From: Synergistaceae bacterium
Lineage (GTDB): Bacteria; Synergistota; Synergistia; Synergistales; Synergistaceae
Assembly (NCBI GenBank): GCA_031264605.1
Contig: JAISDQ010000078.1
Coordinates: forward strand, 1-6,688
DNA length: 6,688 nt
Reading direction: 5' to 3'
Notes under the pieces: generated by a model
What the model was told of the DNA's origin: nothing
Database searches by the model: none
The model's input: only the letters and a program-made list of their open reading frames with translations
Shown: positions 1-6,277 of the stretch, piece by piece
Layout: every line of letters starts with the position of its first letter
Numbering within the stretch: position 1 is the first letter of the stretch
Position numbers and translations under genes: made by a program

Positions 1-319
1 TAAGGAGAATTGAACTCATCACAAAGGCGGCGATCCAGTCTTCGGCCATTCCCTTCTCCGCAAAAGAGGCGGCAATCGGTATTGTTCCGTACATACAGAG
101 GGGAGAGGCAATACCGAGAAGCGAAGCGGGAACAACGCCGAAAGCGCCCATGCGCGTATTCCGCATTTTGGCAAAGAGGGTGTGGATTTTTTCTTTGCCG
201 AATACGGAAACCAGAGAACCCAGCGCCATTCCCAATATCCAATACCAGACAATCTGTTCAAACTGGATTGTGGAGTAATACCAAAGATAGGCGAGTTCCC
301 GCCGTATGATTTCAGCCAT
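1..319 (-). CDS. COG0701 / ArsP-like permease, N-terminal part (cut by window edge)
   Basis: The first 106 residues of an integral membrane permease of the DUF318/ArsP_1 (COG0701) family; the rest lies beyond base 1. After a short amphipathic start (MAEIIRRELAYLWYYS) there is a hydrophobic segment at about residues 21-40, then a loop rich in K and R, then the family signature G-I-A-S-P-L-C-M-Y-G-T-I-P-I-A-A-S at about 69-85, and the start of another membrane segment from about 94. Characterised relatives export trivalent organoarsenicals (ArsP); other members have been linked to metal ions or have no known substrate, so the substrate here is open. The signature has one cysteine where many relatives have C-x-C. 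The ATG is the first possible start, because a TAG directly precedes it in frame. No good Shine-Dalgarno site is visible, and it begins 18 nt after the DUF362 stop, which suggests translational coupling. Family assignment is good; function is not. Confidence 0.8.
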   Translation of the reverse strand, partial: MAEIIRRELAYLWYYSTIQFEQIVWYWILGMALGSLVSVFGKEKIHTLFAKMRNTRMGAFGVVPASLLGIASPLCMYGTIPIAASFAEKGMAEDWIAAFVMSSILL

Positions 320-337
320 CTAACGCGTCATGCCCAA

Positions 338-1387
338 TCAGTCTTTGGGGAAAGGGCTGGTAAAATCCATGCGGATTTCATGTATGTTTGCGCCGACAAC
401 CTGGATTTGCTCCATCCGGTATTCGCCAAGCCCGTTTTCCGCGGCAAGTTTGAGATGCGGAAGTTTTTGCGGGGTAAATCCCATAAAGTAAGCCCCTATT
501 GTATCGACGGCCATGACATCCGTTCCGGCAAACACAATCCGCGCATCGACAGGATCGTTGTTTGTCGGGCCGTTTCCTTCTCCTGCCACAATTCCGTCAA
601 TGACGACAAAATCAGGTTTGCGCAGGAGGTTGATTTCAACTATCGAGTTTGGTATGCCGCGGCTATGCAGCCCCCATTTCCAAGCGCTGCCGTCATTCAC
701 CAGCGGTTTTGGCGGCGCTCCGAAAGCATTTTTCAGGCCAAGGGAAGCGCCCACGGCATAGTTTGTTTTTAATTTTGGCACGCTGATTACCACATCCGCG
801 TCCACATAGATTTTCGGCATATAAATCGGTTCTCCGGTCAGTTTTTTGGGAGAACTTACGTAATAGCACTCCTCGATGGGTACTGTGTTGAGGTCCAAAA
901 ACTCCACGCCCTCTATGGTGTTATATCTGATTAATCCAATGGTTGGGTCGGACAGGGGCGTGCCGGTAACCGCGCCTTCGGCGACAATGATACGCCCGGC
1001 TTCCAATGCCCGCGCCTGCCGGACTACTTCCGCCACGACGCGGTAATCCGTGTTGCCCGGATAGGTCAGATTTCCCCGCGATGAAGAAAGGTTCGGTTTA
1101 ATGATGACGGTATCGCCTTTATTGACGATGCCTTCAAGACCGCCGGCGTTTGTAATCGCCTGCGCGACGACAGCGGCATGGTCAACGCCCCGTCCGATTC
1201 CGACGATGGTTTTGCCGGTTGCCCGCGTTAATTCGCCGCCGCCTGAATTTGGTTCAGTTATATACGTTGTGATGTTTTGACCGGCATCGCTCCGTCGAGA
1301 CCGCATACCGCTTCCCGCGACGAACATCAATATCGCGAATGGTATTGCCACACATATCGCTATGGATAACTTCCATTTCCCGCTCAT
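338..1387 (-). CDS. Membrane-anchored DUF362 protein
   Basis: A 349-residue protein. Residues 7-27 form one hydrophobic segment after a short positive N-terminus (signal anchor or uncleaved signal), followed by a polar linker to about 57, so the domain probably faces outside the cytoplasm. From about 60 on it matches DUF362 throughout: IKPNL (96-100), a Rossmann-like stretch with G-R-I-I-V-A-E-G (131-138), D-V-V-I-S-V-P-K-L-K-T (198-208), S-L-G-L-K-N (215-220), V-I-D-G-I-V-A-G-E-G-N-G-P (262-274) and T-D-V-M-A-V-D (289-295). The family's biochemical role is not established. Many members carry a ferredoxin-type 4Fe-4S domain; this one has only two cysteines (12 and 174) and no cluster motif. 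The start is supported by AAGGGGG about 8 nt upstream. It lies 63 nt after the MerR gene and 18 nt before the permease, so it probably belongs to the same transcript. Confidence 0.88.
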   Translation of the reverse strand: MSGKWKLSIAICVAIPFAILMFVAGSGMRSRRSDAGQNITTYITEPNSGGGELTRATGKTIVGIGRGVDHAAVVAQAITNAGGLEGIVNKGDTVIIKPNLSSSRGNLTYPGNTDYRVVAEVVRQARALEAGRIIVAEGAVTGTPLSDPTIGLIRYNTIEGVEFLDLNTVPIEECYYVSSPKKLTGEPIYMPKIYVDADVVISVPKLKTNYAVGASLGLKNAFGAPPKPLVNDGSAWKWGLHSRGIPNSIVEINLLRKPDFVVIDGIVAGEGNGPTNNDPVDARIVFAGTDVMAVDTIGAYFMGFTPQKLPHLKLAAENGLGEYRMEQIQVVGANIHEIRMDFTSPFPKD

Positions 1388-1450
1388 AATAAACCCCCTT
1401 GGTTTCTTCGTCGGCCCGCCCGGCTGATTTTACGCGATCCGTTTTCCCTC

Positions 1451-1828
1451 TCACCAAACCAATTTCTTCTCCACCGTTAAAACGGCGGTACCATAGTTTG
1501 CTATCTTGAAATCAAGTTTTTCCAGTATTTTTTGTAAATTCGCTATCCGTTCCGCCAGTTGATCCCGTTGTTCCTTCAGGAGTGTTTTTCGGTTTTCCTG
1601 CGTATCCTCCCCTTCTTTAAAAAGGTTCACATACTCAATCAAAACCTCAATGGGAATATTCGCTATACGCATACATTTGATAAATCCGACCCATTCTATA
1701 TCCTTGTCGCTATAATCCCTTATACCGCCCTTGCCCCGCCTTACCGGCGGAATCAAGCCAACGCGTTCATAGTAGCGCAAGGTGTCTATCGATAATTCAT
1801 AGCGCTTGCTCACTTCGGTTATGGTCAT
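1451..1828 (-). CDS. MerR-family regulator, AdhR/NmlR-like
   Basis: A 125-residue MerR-type activator/repressor. The N-terminal winged helix-turn-helix covers about residues 1-70, with I-T-E-V-S-K-R-Y-E-L-S-I-D-T-L-R-Y-Y-E-R-V-G-L-I-P at 3-27, a basic wing R-R-G-K-G-G-I-R-D-Y at 30-39, and W-V-G-F-I-K-C-M-R after it. A long dimerisation coiled coil (about 80-112) and a short tail follow. There is no metal-binding cysteine pair in the tail, so it is not a MerR/CueR/ZntR-type metal sensor. The single cysteine is residue 52, the position of the conserved cysteine of Bacillus AdhR, which responds to formaldehyde and methylglyoxal. A similar electrophile or thiol-stress signal is inferred. The ATG at 1828 is preferred over one nine codons upstream because GGAGG lies 7 nt before it and inside the longer reading. 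It sits between flavodoxin and DUF362 genes and probably binds the operator at 2596-2609. Confidence 0.87.
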   Translation of the reverse strand: MTITEVSKRYELSIDTLRYYERVGLIPPVRRGKGGIRDYSDKDIEWVGFIKCMRIANIPIEVLIEYVNLFKEGEDTQENRKTLLKEQRDQLAERIANLQKILEKLDFKIANYGTAVLTVEKKLVW

Positions 1829-1835
1829 TATTTTT

Positions 1836-1840
1836 CCTCC
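1836..1840 (-). promoter_or_regulatory. Ribosome binding site of the MerR gene
   Basis: GGAGG with a 7-nt spacer to the ATG at 1828. It decides the start: the in-frame ATG at 1855 would place this site inside the coding region and has no comparable site of its own. Confidence 0.75.
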
Positions 1841-1895
1841 AAAAAATTGTTTCATTCAACGTTCAAAACCTTGGGATATTTCTCCCCCTGCCAAG

Positions 1896-1929
1896 TATCG
1901 CCCAGCGTCGCTAACGGCGTTGGGCGATA
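1896..1929. other. Stem-loop between flavodoxin and MerR genes
   Basis: A long inverted repeat: T-A-T-C-G-C-C-C-A-G-C-G-T-C-G pairs with its near-complement across the loop CTAA (1911-1914), giving about 15 paired positions including two G-T wobbles. It begins 10 nt after the flavodoxin stop. As a minus-strand terminator it is imperfect because no T-run follows; the AT-rich tract lies on the other side. It could be a weak terminator or an RNA processing or stability element that makes more flavodoxin than regulator, or one copy of a dispersed palindromic repeat. The pairing is visible; the role is inferred. Confidence 0.6.
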
Positions 1930-1938
1930 TATAATATT

Positions 1939-2517
1939 TTATTTCTGTAAACTTCTTACCCATGTTGCCACTTTTTCGCTTATTTGCCTATCACCGGCAA
2001 CGTTGTTAAAATTGACTCCACTCCTTATAAGAGCGTTTTTGGCTTGTTTTTCAATATCGCTTACGGCAGAGCCCGGGCCGCCCTGCGCTGTTGAAAACGC
2101 CGCCAGGGGCTTTCCTTCAAAATCTGTTTGGCGGAGTAGCGTCGTTATCGGCAATGATGGCAAACCCCACCATACCGGCGTCCCGACAAAAATAAAATCA
2201 TAGGAGGCAATATCGACGTTCAAATCTCTTATTGACGGATAAATCCCTTGTCGCTGCTGTTCTTTCGCCCACTGTGTAAATTGACGATACTCCATTTCGG
2301 GAAACGATGCCGCCGGTTCTACTTTGACGATATCAGCGTCTGTCAGCCCCCGTATTATTTCAGCGACCTTCTCGGTATTGGCGTTTTCTGAGTAGGAATA
2401 GTACAATACCAATACTTTACCCAAATTACTTTGATCCGCGCTTTGCCCGAATGCAAGAGCGCCTGTGCAGAACAGCAAACCCAAAACCGCTACGCACCGC
2501 ATAATGATCTTTTTCAT
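1939..2517 (-). CDS. Exported flavodoxin-fold protein
   Basis: A 192-residue flavodoxin-like protein with a signal peptide. The N-terminus (K-K, then hydrophobic 4-21, then A-L-A-F-G-Q) fits signal peptidase I cleavage after about residue 22. A cysteine at 17 lacks a proper lipobox, so a lipoprotein is unlikely. The mature part starts with V-L-V-L-Y-Y-S-Y-S-E-N-A-N-T (35-48), the FMN phosphate-binding loop in the form S-x-N-x-N-T. It then has F-I-F-V-G-T-P-V-W-W-G (108-118) and F-S-T-A-Q-G-G-P-G-S (141-150), typical isoalloxazine-contacting loops of the small flavodoxin_4-like proteins. It probably carries FMN and acts as an electron carrier or quinone/flavin reductase outside the cytoplasm; the partner is unknown. 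The start at 2517 is chosen for its GGAGG and signal peptide; an ATG at 2610 overlaps the promoter. It is the first gene of the left block, downstream of a MerR-type promoter. Confidence 0.88.
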   Translation of the reverse strand: MKKIIMRCVAVLGLLFCTGALAFGQSADQSNLGKVLVLYYSYSENANTEKVAEIIRGLTDADIVKVEPAASFPEMEYRQFTQWAKEQQRQGIYPSIRDLNVDIASYDFIFVGTPVWWGLPSLPITTLLRQTDFEGKPLAAFSTAQGGPGSAVSDIEKQAKNALIRSGVNFNNVAGDRQISEKVATWVRSLQK

Positions 2518-2521
2518 GTTG

Positions 2522-2530
2522 CCCTCCTCC
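2522..2530 (-). promoter_or_regulatory. Ribosome binding site of the flavodoxin gene
   Basis: GGAGGAGGG, ending 4 nt before the ATG at 2517; the core GGAGG at 2523-2527 has a 5-nt spacer. It fixes the start just before the signal peptide. Confidence 0.75.
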
Positions 2531-2584
2531 AATGGTGAATGGGAAAATTTTTTTGATGTACATACGCGCCTCCTGATATTTTGA

Positions 2585-2615
2585 ATTGTATCGGTTGGAG
2601 TTAACTCCATGTCAA
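2585..2615 (-). promoter_or_regulatory. MerR-type promoter of the flavodoxin-merR block
   Basis: A perfect -35 box TTGACA (2615-2610) and a -10 box TACAAT (2590-2585) are 19 bp apart. The over-long spacer filled by a dyad is the hallmark of promoters controlled by MerR-family proteins, which untwist the spacer so that RNA polymerase can open it. Transcription would start near 2578, leaving a leader of about 60 nt before the flavodoxin ATG. A standard 17-bp alternative would use GATACA as the -10 box, which is poorer. The boxes are read directly; control by the MerR protein encoded at 1451-1828 is inferred from proximity. Confidence 0.75.
2596..2609. promoter_or_regulatory. Operator palindrome for the MerR-family regulator
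   Basis: TGGAGTTAACTCCA is a perfect 14-bp palindrome lying wholly inside the 19-bp spacer, against the -35 box. Its size and place match operators of AdhR/NmlR-type MerR proteins, which bind between the -35 and -10 boxes. No second copy was noticed elsewhere in the window. Confidence 0.72.
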
Positions 2616-2686
2616 GTACTTTTTTGACTTCCTTGACGAAATAAGTCTTTACATGGCAATATATAGTATATGCTGCGCGAAATAGC

Positions 2687-2692
2687 TATAAT
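2687..2692 (+). promoter_or_regulatory. Possible -10 box for dgoD
   Basis: A perfect TATAAT 81 nt upstream of the dgoD start, in an AT-rich stretch (2655-2700). No good -35 box lies 16-18 nt before it, so a promoter here would need an activator, or it is chance. The flanking AT-rich segment around 2657-2674 (GCA ... TGC ends) might hold an operator, but its symmetry is poor. Confidence 0.3.
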
Positions 2693-2773
2693 CTCAATTG
2701 AACGCGAACCGGCAAAAATAACTTTCAGCCGCGATGACGCGCGTCCGCCGTTGCGGTCATTAGGAGGATTCAC

Positions 2774-3922
2774 ATGAAAATATCCGCGGTAAATACATAT
2801 ATTGTCAGACCCCGTTGGCATTTTGTCGAGTTAGTGACCGACGATGGATATCACGGATGGGGTGAGGCGGTACTGGAGGGGCACTCCGGGACGCTTCAGG
2901 CGTGCGTCAGGGAGATGGCTTCATATCTCATAGGGAATGATCCGCGGCATATAGAGGATATCTGGACAACCCTTTACCGAGCGTGTTTTTACAGAGGCGG
3001 CGGTATTTTGATGAGCGCCATCGCCGGCATCGACCAGGCCTTGTGGGATATCAAGGGGAAATTATACGGAGCGCCGGTCTATGAATTGCTTGGAGGGCAA
3101 TGCCGCGAACGTATGCGCGTATACGGATGGATCGGCGGCGACAGGCCGGACGACGTGGGACGCGCCGCCAGGGAAAAACAGGACGCGGGATTTACGGCGG
3201 TGAAGATGAACGCCACGGAAGAACTTCAATACATTGACTCTCACGAAAAGATAGACGCCGTGCTGGAGCGGGTGCAAAGCATCCGCGAAAAGTGCGGCAA
3301 ATACTTCGGCATAGCCGTCGATTTCCACGGCCGCGTGCACAGGCCAATGGCGAAAATATTGGCGAAAGAACTCGATCCTTACGGCCTGATGTTCATCGAG
3401 GAACCCGTATTGAGTGAAAACATGGAATTGTTTCCCGAAATAGCGGCGGCATGCAACACTCCGATCGCGACCGGCGAAAGGCTCTACTCGCGCTGGGATT
3501 TCAAACGTCTTTTTCAAATCGGCGGAGTCGATATCATACAGCCGGACCTATCCCACGCGGGAGGCATCACCGAGGTCAGGAAAATAGCCGCGATGGCGGA
3601 AGCGTACGACGTCGCCCTCGCGCCTCACTGCCCGCTGGGGCCCATAGCTCTCGCGGCCTGCCTGCAGGTGGACGCCTGCTGCTACAACGCGGTGATCCAG
3701 GAACAGAGCATGGGCATTCATTACAACGTGGGCAGGGGCGTGCTGGATTACGTGCTCAACAAGGACGACTTCGTTTTCGCCGAAGGATACGCGAAATTGC
3801 CCGCCATCCCTGGAATAGGGGTAGAAGTCAATAAAGAACTGGTACTGGAGGAAAACATGTCCCCGCATGAGTGGAAAAACCCCGTATGGCGTCACTATGA
3901 CGGCTCCATAGCCGAGTGGTGA
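2774..3922 (+). CDS. dgoD: D-galactonate dehydratase
   Basis: A 382-residue enolase-superfamily enzyme (mandelate racemase/muconate lactonizing branch) that dehydrates D-galactonate to 2-keto-3-deoxy-D-galactonate, the first step of galactonate breakdown, in the cytoplasm with Mg2+. It has the same length as E. coli DgoD, and long blocks agree, including M-S-A-I-A-G-I-D-Q-A-L-W-D-I-K-G (80-95), D-L-S-H-A-G-G-I-T-E (258-267), A-P-H-C-P-L-G-P-I-A-L-A-A-C (283-296), the Q-E-Q-S-M-G-I-H-Y-N stretch and the end S-I-A-E-W. The metal ligands D183, E209 and E235 and the catalytic H185, H285 and E310 are at the E. coli numbers. The capping domain is about residues 1-120, then the barrel, then a C-terminal segment back to the cap. 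The start has AGGAGG (2762-2767) 6 nt upstream. The usual kinase, aldolase, transporter and dgoR genes are not visible, so the rest of the pathway must be elsewhere. It ends 8 nt from the convergent glycyl radical enzyme gene. Confidence 0.95.
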   Translation: MKISAVNTYIVRPRWHFVELVTDDGYHGWGEAVLEGHSGTLQACVREMASYLIGNDPRHIEDIWTTLYRACFYRGGGILMSAIAGIDQALWDIKGKLYGAPVYELLGGQCRERMRVYGWIGGDRPDDVGRAAREKQDAGFTAVKMNATEELQYIDSHEKIDAVLERVQSIREKCGKYFGIAVDFHGRVHRPMAKILAKELDPYGLMFIEEPVLSENMELFPEIAAACNTPIATGERLYSRWDFKRLFQIGGVDIIQPDLSHAGGITEVRKIAAMAEAYDVALAPHCPLGPIALAACLQVDACCYNAVIQEQSMGIHYNVGRGVLDYVLNKDDFVFAEGYAKLPAIPGIGVEVNKELVLEENMSPHEWKNPVWRHYDGSIAEW

Positions 3923-3930
3923 CCCTATAC

Positions 3931-6228
3931 TCACATCGCTTTTTCTGTCCTGTCTATCAATTCCTCCTGCGCGCGTTTGCCCATCTCGACGAAGAAAGCG
4001 CTGTAACCGGTGACGCGGACGCACAGATTCCTGTACGCCTGCGGATTTTCCTGAGCTTTGCGGAGCGTATCCGCGTCCACCACATTGACCTGCAGCTGCA
4101 TACCGCCCTTTTGCATATATGTCTTGAACAAAGCGCAAAGCGCGCGCAACCCCTCGTCTCCCTTCACAGCCCCGGGATGGATTCGAATATTGAGCGGGCC
4201 GCCGGTAATCTTGCGGAATGGGATCTTCGCCGCCGAATTCAGAGTCGCCGTGAGCCCCGAAATATCGGAGCCTTCGCTGGGGGACTGATTTTCACTCAAC
4301 GGTTCCATGCGCCTCCGTCCGTCCGGCGTCGCTCCCACGTAAAGTCCCATCGTAGTGAAATCCCTGTCGGACGACAGCGTCGGAAACATCCGGTACAGGT
4401 ACTCAGCCCCGTTATGTTCGCGCACCGCGTCTGTGAAGGCGTCGACCGCGATTTTCGCGTATTTGTCCACGGCGTCCGCGTCATTGCCAAATTTTTCGTA
4501 TTTTCTCCTGAGCGTCCGCGCCAGCCGCTCATTGTCCGCAAAATCATCCGCCGTCATCCCGGCCAATTCCTTCAGCGTCATGACACGGTCCGAAAAAACC
4601 AACCGTTCTATGGCATACAACGAATCGACCACCGTAGCGAGGCCGGCGCCCTGAGTTACGATCTTGTGGTACTTCGTACCTCCTTGCGTCCAGGTTACGG
4701 CATTGGCAAGCGGCCCAATCAGGAAACAGTCCTCTATGCGCATCCGTCCCCGGCTGAACCCCTTTTCTATCTCGAAATCGCGTTCGAAGCCGCGGCGATA
4801 TTCCCCTATCAGATAGCTCAACTGCCTTCGGTACATCGATATGAAGTCGTCCATGCTCCTGACGTCGTCGGGGTCGCCGGTGTCGATCCCGTAATACGCC
4901 CCGGTCATCAGTCCGATCATGCGGTCTTCCATGGAAAACTCACAGTCACGCGCCGACGTCCCGGCTTTCGGCTCCATCGGATAATCGCCGCGATTCAAGG
5001 CCAGTTCAAGCGGCTTCGCGAGATTGATCCATACCTGCCGCAGACCGCCCTCGTACGCGCCTATGTCAGGGTCGTTGCAGCCGTAAAAACCGTATCCGTA
5101 TACCTCCGGTTCCTCCACGCCGTACAGCTTCAGCGCGTCGATCATCGTTTCGTCGTTGTAGAGGACGATAGTGGCGTTGTCGCGCATCGCGGCGCACACT
5201 TCCGTAAAAAACGACTCGTCGATACCGTCATAATAGCGCACTACCATGAAAGGATTTCGCAGCCGCAAATTATGGGCCGCACGCACCATAAGGCGCGACA
5301 GCGCGTTCACGCCACCGGAACCATCCGGCTTCCTGCCGGCCACGATCAGGTAATTGGGGTCGTCGTACGCGACCTCCAGCGTATAGCGCGTGGCTTCGGT
5401 TTCCTGCGACATGTGGTCGGTCTGCGCCATTATCTCATTGTTCTTGAAGAAAAATTCCTCCAGCAGCTCCAACGCGCCGTCTTCGTCAAGGCGGCCCGTC
5501 TTCAGGTCTTCCTCGTAAAAAGGCAGCAGGTACTGATCCATGCGGCTGAAATTGAGCACGCCGCATCCGCATACCTTCTGACAGATTAAAGAAACGATCC
5601 ATATCAGCGACAGGGCCTCGTAAAGGGTTCGGGCGCGCCCGGAGGCTATCCGCGTCAGGCTGTCGGCCATGGATTCCCGGCCTGTCGACCGCGCCTTCGC
5701 GGCGTACCGCAAAATGTACGAAGATATGGCATCGTAGCATATCGACAGCCCTGTCACGAAATCTCTCTTGTACGGATCGGTCTGCGCCCCGAGCACATCC
5801 CTTGCCTCGTTTGAGAAATCCCGGAGCCCGCGCCCGATCATGCGTTCCCAATCGAGAGCCAGATGTCCGTATGATACGAACCACCACGGGCGGCATTTGA
5901 GCCACCCTTCCGAATAATAAAACGGAGATTTCCTGTGCCGCTCTTCCAGGGGAATATCCCACCATTTTTTATAACGGGCGGCGATCTCCGCGTACTCTTC
6001 CTCGCTCGGGACCCGTTCGGTCACGCTCCCCGCGAACACGTCATCCGCGGCGAGCGGAACGTTCAGGCCTTCCAATACATGTTTCAATGTGTTAGCGTAG
6101 CGAATGGCTTCGGGATGTCCTTCGAACATATCCTCGCTCTCCAAAACGAGCGCTATCCGTTCGAGAAACGTCTCCCGCGTGTCTTTACGAAACCAGCGGT
6201 CAATTTTATCGCTCAATGACTTTTTCAA
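3931..6228 (-). CDS. Glycyl radical enzyme, PFL/glycerol-dehydratase-like, unknown substrate
   Basis: A 765-residue oxygen-sensitive enzyme of the pyruvate formate-lyase family; its length and layout resemble glycerol/propanediol/choline-type members. The glycyl radical loop is R-V-T-G-Y-S-A-F-F-V-E-M near the C-terminus with radical Gly741. The thiyl cysteine is Cys384 in Y-G-F-Y-G-C-N-D-P-D. A conserved G-H (His122) lies in S-Y-G-H-L-A-L-D-W-E-R, and the barrel strands include N-P-F-M-V-V-R-Y. Eliminases of this family normally have G-C-V-E, with the Glu two residues after Cys as acid/base; here that position is Asp386, preceded by Asn385. It is not PFL itself, which has two adjacent cysteines. 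The reaction is unknown: a dehydratase or other C-X lyase is inferred. A TTG start at 6228 is chosen because AAGGAGG lies 8 nt before it; the TTG at 6249 would place that site inside the gene. The activase gene ends 49 nt upstream on the same strand. Confidence 0.92.
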   Translation of the reverse strand: MKKSLSDKIDRWFRKDTRETFLERIALVLESEDMFEGHPEAIRYANTLKHVLEGLNVPLAADDVFAGSVTERVPSEEEYAEIAARYKKWWDIPLEERHRKSPFYYSEGWLKCRPWWFVSYGHLALDWERMIGRGLRDFSNEARDVLGAQTDPYKRDFVTGLSICYDAISSYILRYAAKARSTGRESMADSLTRIASGRARTLYEALSLIWIVSLICQKVCGCGVLNFSRMDQYLLPFYEEDLKTGRLDEDGALELLEEFFFKNNEIMAQTDHMSQETEATRYTLEVAYDDPNYLIVAGRKPDGSGGVNALSRLMVRAAHNLRLRNPFMVVRYYDGIDESFFTEVCAAMRDNATIVLYNDETMIDALKLYGVEEPEVYGYGFYGCNDPDIGAYEGGLRQVWINLAKPLELALNRGDYPMEPKAGTSARDCEFSMEDRMIGLMTGAYYGIDTGDPDDVRSMDDFISMYRRQLSYLIGEYRRGFERDFEIEKGFSRGRMRIEDCFLIGPLANAVTWTQGGTKYHKIVTQGAGLATVVDSLYAIERLVFSDRVMTLKELAGMTADDFADNERLARTLRRKYEKFGNDADAVDKYAKIAVDAFTDAVREHNGAEYLYRMFPTLSSDRDFTTMGLYVGATPDGRRRMEPLSENQSPSEGSDISGLTATLNSAAKIPFRKITGGPLNIRIHPGAVKGDEGLRALCALFKTYMQKGGMQLQVNVVDADTLRKAQENPQAYRNLCVRVTGYSAFFVEMGKRAQEELIDRTEKAM

Positions 6229-6236
6229 ATCAACAC

Positions 6237-6243
6237 CCTCCTT
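6237..6243 (-). promoter_or_regulatory. Ribosome binding site deciding the TTG start of the glycyl radical enzyme
   Basis: AAGGAGG with an 8-nt spacer to TTG at 6228. There is no ATG or GTG in frame at a suitable distance, so translation probably starts with TTG, giving a protein that begins M-K-K-S-L-S-D. Confidence 0.7.
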
Positions 6244-6277
6244 TTCCAAATGCCGCGCGCGCAGCGTGAGATCGATG

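Noticed and set aside
19..261. A minus-strand frame of 80 codons at the left edge.
   Set aside because: It is out of frame with the permease signature, and its product has no recognisable motif.
1388..1450. A separate promoter for DUF362 (TTGGTG, 19 bp, TAAAAT on the minus strand).
   Set aside because: The boxes are weak, the spacer has no dyad, and the upper box overlaps the end of the MerR gene; read-through is simpler.
1388..1450. A GC-rich hairpin (TCGGCC ... GGCTGA) as a terminator after the MerR gene.
   Set aside because: Only six pairs with a wobble and no T-run follow.
1861..1900. CTTGG ... CCAAG as a second MerR operator in front of the regulator gene.
   Set aside because: It is not associated with credible promoter boxes and does not resemble the palindrome at 2596-2609.
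1939..2610. A flavodoxin start at ATG 2610, giving 223 residues.
   Set aside because: That ATG overlaps the -35 box, lies upstream of the predicted transcription start, and would bury the signal peptide.
3916..5589. A 557-codon open frame on the plus strand.
   Set aside because: It lies antisense to the well-supported glycyl radical enzyme, its product is rich in R, H and V with no recognisable domain, and such frames are common opposite GC-rich genes.
3931..6249. Start of the glycyl radical enzyme at TTG 6249.
   Set aside because: The AAGGAGG at 6237-6243 would be inside the coding region; the TTG at 6228 is properly spaced from it.
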